Shown: positions 1 to 5,164 of the stretch, in pieces
How positions within the stretch are numbered: the stretch's first letter is position 1
Layout of the letters: each line of letters begins with the position of its first letter
DNA from: Alphaproteobacteria bacterium
GTDB lineage: Bacteria > Pseudomonadota > Alphaproteobacteria > JANQSM01
Assembly: GCA_028284025.1 (NCBI GenBank)
Contig: JANQSM010000231.1
Coordinates: 1 to 5,164, forward strand
DNA length: 5,164 nucleotides
Direction of reading: 5' to 3'
Program-made: the position numbers and the translations under genes
Notes under the pieces: generated by a model
What the model was told of the DNA's origin: nothing
Databases searched by the model: none
What the model saw: only the letters and a program-made list of their open reading frames with translations

Positions 1-1488
1 GACCAGGGCATCCTCCAGGTATAATCCCGCTAGTGGCGCACCCCCGCCCGTAGAACTGATGGTCAACACGTCGCCACTCTCATTAAAGGTAATATTAGTT
101 CCGGCACGCAGTAGTCTGGCGTAATACCGACTATCTTCTTCACGAACAGCGCTATAGGCACCCGGTGGGTTATCTGACTGCGTAATAATACTTGTCCCGC
201 CGCCTGCATCGTTGATACATTTAAAGGCGCCTCGCAGATTCCCGCCACCGGAAAGAGGAATTTTAACACCACCGCCGCCGCCAACGGTATTATCCCACAC
301 GAGCTTTTTGTTATCGGTACATGCTCCCAAAGAGTCCGCACCTGTTACCGTCACTAAAGCCAACTCTGTAACCGGGTCATCTTCATTTACAGTCTTAAAC
401 GTGTAGGGTAAATCAATCGGGTCTCCTGCCGCATCCGTTAAACCTGTGCTGGTCGGTGTGGACGTATCCAGAATTAATTTTTTACCACCACTTTGACCAG
501 CCTGCACGCTTTCAAATGCTTTGGCAAACGCAGGGTCTGCTTCATCCGCACAAGTAATATCAAAGCTGTCCCCATCAGTATTATCTAAATCAATAAAGGA
601 TTTGGAAGTAACCGGATCAGCAGAGGCACAATCTCCCGTTGCCTGAATGAGCTCAATTTTCTTGGCACTACTGGTAAAGATGAAATTATTGAAATCCGCA
701 ACCAGGGTGTATGGCCCTTGTTTGTCAATATTTCCGATATCAATGGGGCTGTTGCGGTTATTTGTAATACCATTGGACCCAGATGCGTTGATTTGGTACA
801 CACCATCTTTGTCCGGCACCACTATCATGACCGCCAACGCAGATCCATTATCAACCGTTTGCGTGGCATCATCGGTTAAATCTACCCAGTGAACCGGGAT
901 AAACAATTCATCCTCATAATCAAAAGGAATGACAGGAAACGACTCATCTTGTGAGGCAGGGGCACGGAACACAATGGCACATACCGGGTAGCCTTCCGGG
1001 TAATCAACCATAAAGATAGAGGTATCTGAGGCATCAGGGGATGTTTTGACAGCAACACATCCCTTATCTGATCTATTTGTCGGAAAACCGGCTGTATTTG
1101 GTTCTGTTGGCACGGTATCTGGCCATGGGGCAAACATATCCATGTCCGGTTGAGTCATAATAACCCCGTTATCAAACGTGGTCACTTCTCCATTGGCCAC
1201 AATCATGTCCATGGCTTGTTTAGCTGTTTTAATGGATTGTTGTAAACGACCGGCAGTGAACAGAGACCCTAAATTAGTTGCTGAAGACAGCATAATACCC
1301 GATAAAATCGCCAGCATTAAAACGCCTAACAAGATAATCACGTAAATAAATCCCGATTCACTTGTTGAGCTACGCAAGGCTGACCCACCTTTCCCGGCAG
1401 GGGTAGATTCCTGTGAAAACGAATGCTTTATAGAATGAACAAGCACATGGAAGATTCCTTCCAGGCTCTTCTTTTTAGATGAATTCAT
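1..1488 (-). CDS. Large pseudopilin-like / tail-fibre-like surface protein (3' end beyond window)
   Basis: The frame is open for 496 codons from ATG at 1488 to the left edge with no stop, so the C-terminus is missing. An AGAGGAAG ribosome site at 1497-1504 lies 8 bases before the ATG and fixes the start. Residues 1-45 are basic and serine-rich (MNSSKKKSLEG...). Residues 47-70 form one strongly hydrophobic helix (FIYVIILLGVLMLAILSG...) after SESG. G46/F47 resembles a prepilin cleavage site, but the usual Glu at +5 is Ile, as is common in GspK and PilX-type minor pseudopilins. Residues 75-100 look like the amphipathic continuation of a pilin helix (GRLQQSIKTAKQAMDMI). The rest is Asp/Thr/Gly-rich, probably beta-structured, with cysteines at 144, 170, 287, 313, 390 and 424 and a five-glycine run near 402-406. 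Residues 459-483 (LLRAGTNITFNESGDVLTIS, then STGGG) resemble phage tail-fibre neck repeats. By inference the body is outside the cytoplasm. Family and function are unassigned; a minor pilin, an adhesin or a tail-fibre-like protein are all possible. Confidence 0.8.
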   Translation of the reverse strand, partial: MNSSKKKSLEGIFHVLVHSIKHSFSQESTPAGKGGSALRSSTSESGFIYVIILLGVLMLAILSGIMLSSATNLGSLFTAGRLQQSIKTAKQAMDMIVANGEVTTFDNGVIMTQPDMDMFAPWPDTVPTEPNTAGFPTNRSDKGCVAVKTSPDASDTSIFMVDYPEGYPVCAIVFRAPASQDESFPVIPFDYEDELFIPVHWVDLTDDATQTVDNGSALAVMIVVPDKDGVYQINASGSNGITNNRNSPIDIGNIDKQGPYTLVADFNNFIFTSSAKKIELIQATGDCASADPVTSKSFIDLDNTDGDSFDITCADEADPAFAKAFESVQAGQSGGKKLILDTSTPTSTGLTDAAGDPIDLPYTFKTVNEDDPVTELALVTVTGADSLGACTDNKKLVWDNTVGGGGGVKIPLSGGGNLRGAFKCINDAGGGTSIITQSDNPPGAYSAVREEDSRYYARLLRAGTNITFNESGDVLTISSTGGGAPLAGLYLEDALV

Positions 1489-1562
1489 TATGTTAACTTC
1501 CTCTGTGCGTGCAGATCATTTTGTAATTTTATTATAGAATAAGGTTAACTTTGTATTAATAA

Positions 1563-1591
1563 ATTATAATATGATTACAGGAGAATGTCAA
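1563..1591 (-). promoter_or_regulatory. Perfect-consensus sigma-70 promoter of the pseudopilin-like gene
   Basis: On the minus strand, TTGACA (1591-1586) is followed by a 17-base spacer (1585-1569) and TATAAT (1568-1563). Both hexamers match consensus at 6/6 with optimal spacing. A start site near 1556 would leave a leader of about 68 bases before the ATG at 1488. The leader is AT-rich and holds a second perfect TATAAT at 1536-1531, with a weak TTAATA 17 bases upstream (1559-1554), so a second, weaker start is possible. No operator repeat was recognised. The promoter lies about 20 bases past the small upstream ORF, so the large gene is probably its own transcription unit. Confidence 0.8.
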
Positions 1592-1610
1592 CGAAAACAG
1601 CTTTCAATCC

Positions 1611-1781
1611 CTAGCAGTAATCCTTAACCGGTGTCCCATAGAAACGGCTCATAATAATAGACAAAACCGCACAGCCTTTAAAGAAAGCACCTCTTTTGTG
1701 GCATGATTGAGAAATTTCATATGATGGAGAACGGGGTTGTTGGGGTGGGTAAAATGGATTATTCGCATATTTGTCAGTCAT
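1611..1781 (-). CDS. Hypothetical 56-aa small protein
   Basis: ATG at 1781 opens a 56-codon frame ending in TAG at 1611-1613. It lies on the same strand as the HNH gene, 32 bases past its stop, and ends just before the promoter of the large gene, so it fills an otherwise empty gap. An AAGGAGAG ribosome-site match sits at 1795-1802, but the GGAG core is about 15 bases from the ATG, longer than ideal. The product begins MTDKYANNPFYPPQQPRSPS, a proline- and asparagine-rich polar head. A basic patch (HKRGAFFKG) follows, then a short hydrophobic stretch (GCAVLSIIM) and a polar tail ending PVKDYC. The layout suggests a tail-anchored or membrane-associated peptide, but the hydrophobic run is short for a full membrane span. 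It could also be the remnant of a longer membrane protein. I recognise no family. Co-transcription with the HNH gene is inferred from spacing. Confidence 0.42.
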   Translation of the reverse strand: MTDKYANNPFYPPQQPRSPSYEISQSCHKRGAFFKGCAVLSIIMSRFYGTPVKDYC

Positions 1782-1813
1782 AAAGTGGTTTTTTCTCTCC
1801 TTTTCTCTACAAG

Positions 1814-2374
1814 TTAAGCATCAAGTTCAGTATCCCAGTATAAATAGTCACGCCAGCTTTCATGCAGGTAGTTGGGTGGAAAGCTGCGACCATTTTGCAA
1901 TAGCTGATAAGCCGTTGGTTCTTTTGGATTATTTAACAGCTTTAAATCTGTTTCGTGCAGTAAATAAGCGCCTTTTTTCAGGTTACATTTCTGACAAGCC
2001 GTGACCACATTGGACCACGTTGTACGCCCTCCCTTAGCGCGCGGCACCACATGATCAAACGTTAGCTCACTGGCAGGGTATTGTTGACCATCGTACTGAC
2101 AAGAAAACTTGTCGCGCAAAAACACGTTAAACCGCGTAAAAGCTGGTTTTCTGGAGATTGGAATAAACTCTTTCAACGCAATCACACTGGGAAGTCGGAA
2201 AGAAAAGCTTGGAGACCGCACATAATCATCATATTCCTGCACAACATTCACTTTTTCCGCAAATACGGCCTTAATAACGTCTTGCCAGTGCCAAAGAGAA
2301 AGGGGAAAGTAGCTGAGTGGGCGGAAATCCGCGTTAAGAACAAGGGCCGGTCTGGATTCCAAACTAACCCGCAA
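1814..2374 (-). CDS. HNH endonuclease (McrA-like fold, alphaproteobacterial type)
   Basis: This 186-residue protein starts at TTG (2374-2372). GGGAGGT (2386-2380) lies 5 bases upstream, and the frame contains no internal ATG, so the TTG start is well supported. The N-terminal half carries the motif LVLNADFRPLSYFPLSLWHW (about 11-30), typical of a conserved family of about 185 residues common in Alphaproteobacteria. The nuclease core spans about 80-135: FTRFNVFLRDKFSCQY, then TFDHVVPRAKGGRTTWSNVV (D107, H108, N122) and a CxxC at C127/C130. The C-terminus (FPPNYLHESWRDYLYWDTEL) also matches the family. HNH domains of this class cut or nick DNA with a ββα-metal site held by a structural zinc. 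The first zinc-knuckle pair, normally CxYC, reads C92-Q-Y-D95, so one expected cysteine is aspartate. The cellular role of the family is not established; no methylase or partner restriction gene is present, so a classical restriction system is not supported here. Confidence 0.93.
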   Translation of the reverse strand: MRVSLESRPALVLNADFRPLSYFPLSLWHWQDVIKAVFAEKVNVVQEYDDYVRSPSFSFRLPSVIALKEFIPISRKPAFTRFNVFLRDKFSCQYDGQQYPASELTFDHVVPRAKGGRTTWSNVVTACQKCNLKKGAYLLHETDLKLLNNPKEPTAYQLLQNGRSFPPNYLHESWRDYLYWDTELDA

Positions 2375-2379
2375 GGCGT

Positions 2380-2386
2380 ACCTCCC
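2380..2386 (-). promoter_or_regulatory. Shine-Dalgarno site fixing the TTG start of the HNH gene
   Basis: GGGAGGT on the minus strand lies 5 bases before the TTG at 2374-2372. It is a near-perfect anti-16S match and is the main reason for accepting a non-ATG start. Confidence 0.8.
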
Positions 2387-2447
2387 GTTCGGGATTGAAC
2401 CTTAAGCCTTCACAATACAAGGGTTTTTCAATAAACCTCATACTTTC

Positions 2448-2476
2448 AGAATAGCGTACAATAGTTAAAGATTCAA
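2448..2476 (-). promoter_or_regulatory. Possible sigma-70 promoter for the HNH gene
   Basis: TTGAAT (2476-2471), a 17-base spacer and TATTCT (2453-2448) read toward the HNH gene. Each hexamer matches consensus at 4/6. A start near 2441 would give a leader of about 65 bases. In AT-rich sequence this quality can arise by chance; read-through from the esterase gene is the alternative. Confidence 0.33.
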
Positions 2477-2510
2477 TACCAAAGCAAATCTTGGGGAATA
2501 CCTCCTTAGA

Positions 2511-2531
2511 AACCACAACATTTTGTGGCTT
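2511..2531 (-). terminator. Weak hairpin just after the esterase gene
   Basis: CCACAA (2513-2518), loop CATT (2519-2522) and TTGTGG (2523-2528) form a perfect 6-bp stem starting 3 bases past the esterase stop (2534-2532). On the minus strand the stem is followed by TTTCT, only a short T-tract. It may act as a weak intrinsic terminator or a 3'-end stabiliser; the low GC content and short T-run argue against efficient termination. Confidence 0.35.
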
Positions 2532-3209
2532 TTACACCAGATGCTGCTTTAAAAAGGTGCGAGCAAACTGGAATCCTTCCGGATCAATGCCGTGGCCAAC
2601 ATTTGGACGCATGTGTGTTTCAACCGGGACATCCAGCTCTTGCAAGGCTTTTTCTGCTACTCCCATCAGATGGGACGGCACGACTTCATCCATTTTCCCA
2701 TGCACCAGACATACAGGTGGACGGGTGCGCACCTCATTAGGCATGTTTTCATCCCCCAGCAACAAGCCTGAAAATCCCGCCAAACAGGCAATTTGTTTCT
2801 CACGCCTGACAGCCGTATAAAGCCCTGCCATGGTCCCTTGAGAAAATCCGACAATAGCCAGGTTCTGGGGCGACAAAGAGTACGTTCTTAGTAACCCGTC
2901 CAGGTATTCATCCAGGACTTTGCGTGCTTTTTTTACACCCGTTAATAAAGCAAGAGGGGAAAGGTCATTAAGAGAAAACCACTGATATCCCATCGGGGCC
3001 ATGTCGTATTTTTCAGGGGCATTAGGCGCCACAAACAGGGCATCAGGAAAGTCTTCCATCAAAGGGGGGGCCAGGCTAATCAAATCATCCCCGTCGGCGC
3101 CAACGCCGTGCAGCAGCAAGATAATTTGTTTTACAGCGCCCTCGCTTTTTGGTCCCATTTCAGGGCCATCAAGGATCATATTATAGGTCATGGAGTAGTG
3201 ATACTTCAT
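2532..3209 (-). CDS. Phospholipase/carboxylesterase (Abhydrolase_2, alpha/beta hydrolase)
   Basis: A 225-residue cytoplasmic serine hydrolase of the bacterial carboxylesterase/YpfH-like group, about the usual family length. The sequence shows LLLHGVGADGDDL (31-43), whose HG supplies the oxyanion region; the nucleophile elbow GFSQG with Ser123; the acid Asp174 in VHGKMDEVVP; and the catalytic His206 in NVGHGI, in the correct order. PNAPEKYDMAPMGYQWFSL (62-80) is a family block. Such enzymes hydrolyse short acyl esters, thioesters or lysophospholipids; the natural substrate cannot be read from sequence. There is no signal peptide. The start is uncertain: ATG at 3209 lacks a clear ribosome site, and Met7 (ATG at 3191, MTYNMILDGPEMGP) matches where homologues usually begin, but also lacks a good site. 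The gene is divergent from the HIG1 gene and lies upstream of the HNH gene on the same strand, about 157 bases away. Confidence 0.93.
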   Translation of the reverse strand: MKYHYSMTYNMILDGPEMGPKSEGAVKQIILLLHGVGADGDDLISLAPPLMEDFPDALFVAPNAPEKYDMAPMGYQWFSLNDLSPLALLTGVKKARKVLDEYLDGLLRTYSLSPQNLAIVGFSQGTMAGLYTAVRREKQIACLAGFSGLLLGDENMPNEVRTRPPVCLVHGKMDEVVPSHLMGVAEKALQELDVPVETHMRPNVGHGIDPEGFQFARTFLKQHLV

Positions 3210-3250
3210 CTTGTCGTTAATGCCAACAAAAAGCTGGCCTTGAACGGGTA

Positions 3251-3463
3251 ATGAGATATATTACCCCCATGGAAGGCATTTTTCCCTATATTGTTATAGT
3301 ATGTATGTTTGCCACCGCCGGGGTGCTGGGGATCGGCCTTATCAATATGCTCCGCAGGGATAAGAATAAAAACAAGCGGGCCAACGCGATCATGCGATGG
3401 CGTGTGATTTTGCAGGGCGTAACTTTGCTGTTGTTTGCAGTTTTATTATTAACCTTTAAGTGA
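3251..3463 (+). CDS. Twin-transmembrane HIG1-domain protein
   Basis: A 70-residue inner-membrane protein with two helices, about 11-33 and 52-68, joined by a very basic loop (RRDKNKNKRAN). The loop end reads NAIMRWRVILQG, matching the R-x-R-x3-Q core of the HIG1 (hypoxia-induced gene 1) motif at R49, R51 and Q55. Mitochondrial HIG1 proteins associate with cytochrome oxidase and respiratory supercomplexes. Alphaproteobacterial relatives are usually annotated only as twin-transmembrane proteins, and a respiratory role here is by homology only. The start is ambiguous: ATG at 3251 gives 70 residues, while ATG at 3269 gives 64 (MEGIFPYIV...), closer to many homologues. Neither has a strong ribosome site. 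The gene is followed 50 bases later by 3-hydroxybutyryl-CoA dehydrogenase on the same strand, with no terminator seen between them, so they may share a transcript. Confidence 0.85.
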   Translation: MRYITPMEGIFPYIVIVCMFATAGVLGIGLINMLRRDKNKNKRANAIMRWRVILQGVTLLLFAVLLLTFK

Positions 3464-3513
3464 TACTCTTCTGCCATTATTGTCGCATTGCTAATTGAAC
3501 GAAGGGGAAGCAC

Positions 3514-4389
3514 ATGTCTGTCAAACACGTCGGCGTTATCGGAGCCGGTCAAATGGGATCCGGGATTGCCCAGGTCTTTGCACAAAACGGATTTCAAATC
3601 TCATTGCTGGATGTCAAACAGGATGCTTTAGACAAAGCCATTAAGGGTATTGAAAAAAGCCTCTCTAAATTTGTTGAAAAAGAAAAAATTTCAGAAAGCG
3701 ACAAGAAAAAAGCACTGGAAAACATTACAACATCAACAGATTACAAAGTTTTCAAGACAGCCGATATTGTAATTGAGGCTGCTACGGAAGATGAAAAAAT
3801 CAAAGATAAAATTTTTGAATCTCTTGTTAAGAGTATCAACGACAAAACCATTATCTGCACGAATACCTCAAGTATTTCCATTACGCGTCTGGCTTCAAAA
3901 ACCGATCGCCCAGAGAAATTCATGGGCATGCACTTCATGAATCCTGTGCCTTTGATGAAACTGGTAGAACTCATCCGCGGGATTGCGACAGATGATGACA
4001 CCTTCGAAACTGTCGTCGAACTGATCAAGAAAATTGGTAAGGTCGGGGCCAATGCCCAGGACTACCCTGCGTTTATCGTAAACCGCATTCTTCTGCCCAT
4101 GATTAATGAAGCTGTCTACGTGCTTCAGGAAGGGGTGGGAGATATCACCTCTATTGATGCCGCCATGAAGCTTGGAACCAACCAGCCGATGGGGCCATTA
4201 ACACTGGCTGACTTTATTGGCCTGGATACATGCCTTGCTATTATGGAAGTTCTCTACGACGGTTTGGGCGATTCCAAATACCGCCCGTGTCCGTTGCTGG
4301 TTAAATATGTGGAAGCCGGATGGTTAGGCCGCAAAACTGGCAAAGGCTTTTACGATTATTCTGGTGAGGAACCCGTCCCCACCAGGTGA
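3514..4389 (+). CDS. hbd: 3-hydroxybutyryl-CoA dehydrogenase
   Basis: A 291-residue cytoplasmic enzyme interconverting 3-hydroxyacyl-CoA and acetoacetyl-CoA with NAD(P), used in beta-oxidation and butyrate or polyhydroxybutyrate-linked metabolism. The N-terminal Rossmann fold (1-185) carries [15 protein letters not shown] (7-21), with D33 ending the second strand. Catalytic and binding residues are recognisable by alignment with clostridial Hbd: Ser119 in NTSS, His140 in MGMHFMNP, Glu152 in VELIRG and Asn190 in FIVNRIL. The C-terminal dimerisation domain contains [25 protein letters not shown] and [16 protein letters not shown]. Length is normal and no key residue is missing. AAGGGGA (about 3502-3508) lies 5 bases before the ATG. 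The tail GEEPVPTR is typical of alphaproteobacterial homologues. The last 34 bases overlap the convergent thioredoxin gene. In related genomes this gene usually follows etfB-etfA, absent here. Confidence 0.96.
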   Translation: MSVKHVGVIGAGQMGSGIAQVFAQNGFQISLLDVKQDALDKAIKGIEKSLSKFVEKEKISESDKKKALENITTSTDYKVFKTADIVIEAATEDEKIKDKIFESLVKSINDKTIICTNTSSISITRLASKTDRPEKFMGMHFMNPVPLMKLVELIRGIATDDDTFETVVELIKKIGKVGANAQDYPAFIVNRILLPMINEAVYVLQEGVGDITSIDAAMKLGTNQPMGPLTLADFIGLDTCLAIMEVLYDGLGDSKYRPCPLLVKYVEAGWLGRKTGKGFYDYSGEEPVPTR

Positions 4390-4970
4390 GCCAGAAACTG
4401 CACAACTGTTCCATGATCCCATTCAGCTGATCCGGCAAGCCGTCCAATCATATTGCCCTGCGGTCCAATTAAAATGCTGGTCGGTAGGCCGCGCAAGGAA
4501 AACAGCTGGGACCCCTTTATTTCGGGATCAAAATAAAGATCCAGGTTCTCAATTCCCTGTTTCCTAAAAAACGGGCGTACCGCCCTTGTTTTCTCACTAT
4601 CTTGGCTAATTGCCACCACCCGGAAATTTTTGCCCATGTGCAACATTTGCCCAGCTAGGCGGTCCAAACTAGGCATTTCTTCCACACAGGGGGCACACCA
4701 AGTTGCCCAAAAATTCACCAGAATATATCCCCCCCGAAACGATTCCAGGCTGATTTCTTCACCTCTTTTACCTTCAAATGTAAATTCCGGTACAAATGTT
4801 TCGTTTGGGTAATATTTAAACCCTTTCAGCTCCGGCGGCGGGTGAGGATGCTCAAAAAATATATGATTTTCAACGACTAAGGCCGCACCGGTTAAAAGCA
4901 GGGCAATCACAAATGCCAATGCCATAAAACGGTTATAGCTTTGATACGGGGTTTTCTTGCGCTTTCTCAT
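4356..4970 (-). CDS. tlpA: Membrane-anchored TlpA/DsbE-family thiol:disulfide oxidoreductase
   Basis: A 204-residue protein from ATG at 4970: a basic N-terminus ([11 protein letters not shown]), one uncleaved-anchor-type helix at about 13-34 and a periplasmic thioredoxin-like domain. The fold begins near [20 protein letters not shown]. The active site FWATWCAPC places the redox pair at Cys92 and Cys95. [10 protein letters not shown] and FDPEI follow, then the cis-proline loop GLPTSIL (Pro163). TlpA/ResA/DsbE proteins keep periplasmic cysteines reduced, typically for cytochrome c maturation or cytochrome oxidase copper-site assembly; the exact partner is not visible here. A longer form from TTG at 4979 adds three residues, but the nearest AGG abuts that TTG and would serve the ATG better (spacing about 9), so ATG is preferred. 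The stop TAA (4358-4356) lies inside the end of hbd, so the two genes overlap tail to tail. The symbol is a family-level call; ccmG/dsbE-like naming is possible. Confidence 0.9.
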   Translation of the reverse strand: MRKRKKTPYQSYNRFMALAFVIALLLTGAALVVENHIFFEHPHPPPELKGFKYYPNETFVPEFTFEGKRGEEISLESFRGGYILVNFWATWCAPCVEEMPSLDRLAGQMLHMGKNFRVVAISQDSEKTRAVRPFFRKQGIENLDLYFDPEIKGSQLFSLRGLPTSILIGPQGNMIGRLAGSAEWDHGTVVQFLAHLVGTGSSPE

Positions 4971-4979
4971 ATCCGCCAA

Positions 4980-5096
4980 CCTAGCATAGTTTCCCCAGGT
5001 TGTTAACGGGCATCATGACATTGGCATTGCCCTTGCAAGGAAAAAACCATACCAAGGGAATATAAAAATTTAAAAAATTGGGAAAGGAACAGGGAA
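4980..5096. other. Divergent intergenic region with nested palindromes
   Basis: This gap separates the minus-strand thioredoxin from a plus-strand gene start. It holds a hairpin candidate at 5008-5032 (GGGCA/TGCCC plus an inner ATG/CAT after a 2-base bulge), an exact 10-base palindrome CCTTGCAAGG at 5031-5040, and an alternative pairing of CCCTTG (5030-5035) with CAAGGG (5053-5058). An AT tract follows at 5060-5079. No convincing -35/-10 pair was found on either strand. Confidence 0.4.
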
Positions 5097-5164
5097 ATGG
5101 AACAGTGCTATCTTACAAATCCGACTTTAGACACAATCTTGAGCTTCGGCTGCATGGTCGTGGA
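5097..5164 (+). CDS. Start of an unrecognised gene (truncated by window edge)
   Basis: ATG at 5097 opens a frame still open at the right edge (22 full codons, MEQCYLTNPTLDTILSFGCM...). AAAGGA at 5083-5088 lies 8 bases upstream, an ideal ribosome-site spacing, which is the main support. The gene would be divergent from the thioredoxin gene. The visible residues do not match a family I know, and they do not look like argininosuccinate lyase, which sits next to tlpA in many Alphaproteobacteria. Confidence 0.45.
   Translation, partial: MEQCYLTNPTLDTILSFGCMVV

Noticed and set aside
270..290. Repeated ACC/GCC triplets, looking like a simple repeat
   Set aside because: These encode the five-glycine run of the large protein; too short and mixed to be a repeat element.
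63..1133. Several 60-90 codon frames on both strands within the large surface gene
   Set aside because: They are in other frames of a continuous 496-codon frame with a strong promoter and ribosome site, and their products look low-complexity or unnatural.
1814..2374. HNH gene as part of a restriction-modification or defence island
   Set aside because: No methylase, helicase or other defence gene lies nearby, and this HNH family is widespread in ordinary alphaproteobacterial contexts.
1771..2398. Plus-strand frames of 77 and 105 codons across the HNH gene
   Set aside because: Antisense shadows of a clearly conserved HNH nuclease.
2385..2400. tRNA T-arm-like string (GGTTCAATCCCGAAC on the minus strand)
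   Set aside because: No acceptor, anticodon or D arm can be placed around it; it is the leader just before the HNH ribosome site.
2500..2508. ACCTCCTTA on the plus strand, resembling the 16S rRNA 3' end
   Set aside because: The flanking sequence is not rRNA; it reads better as a Shine-Dalgarno-like string on the minus strand.
2491..3186. Frames of 61-109 codons overlapping the esterase
   Set aside because: Shadows of a gene with an intact catalytic triad.
3286..4052. Minus-strand 103-codon frames across the HIG1 gene and hbd
   Set aside because: Antisense to conserved coding sequence, with no ribosome site or domain.

Overview
The window looks like chromosomal DNA from an alphaproteobacterium of moderate to low GC. 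This rests on the genes, not on any rRNA: an HNH nuclease of a form common in Alphaproteobacteria, a twin-transmembrane HIG1-type protein, a 3-hydroxybutyryl-CoA dehydrogenase with the C-terminal tail seen in alphaproteobacterial homologues, and a neighbouring TlpA-type thioredoxin. The species cannot be named. No rRNA, tRNA, CRISPR array, insertion sequence or integrase was seen.

Left part (1-2374, all minus strand). An HNH endonuclease gene is followed by a probable 56-codon small gene. About 20 bases further on is a perfect-consensus sigma-70 promoter, which drives a large gene that runs off the left edge with at least 496 codons. Its product has a cytoplasmic N-terminus, one strongly hydrophobic segment like that of GspK/PilX pseudopilins, a long secreted beta-rich, Gly/Asp/Thr-rich body with six cysteines, and a stretch near the window edge that resembles the neck repeats of phage tail fibres and trimeric adhesins. 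It is the least ordinary object in the window.

Middle part (2375-3463). A serine hydrolase of the phospholipase/carboxylesterase (Abhydrolase_2) family lies on the minus strand. It is divergent, across only about 41 bases, from a small HIG1-domain inner-membrane protein on the plus strand.

Right part (3464-5164). 3-hydroxybutyryl-CoA dehydrogenase (plus strand) follows the HIG1 gene by 50 bases. In the usual alphaproteobacterial order, as I recall it, a cobalamin adenosyltransferase and etfB-etfA lie between these two; they are absent here. The dehydrogenase gene converges on, and overlaps by 34 bases, a membrane-anchored TlpA/DsbE-like thioredoxin on the minus strand. The last 68 bases hold the start of an unrecognised plus-strand gene.

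Functional reading: housekeeping acyl-CoA metabolism (beta-oxidation or polyhydroxybutyrate/butyrate metabolism), respiratory-membrane and periplasmic redox functions on the right, and a surface or secretion-related accessory protein with its own strong promoter on the left.
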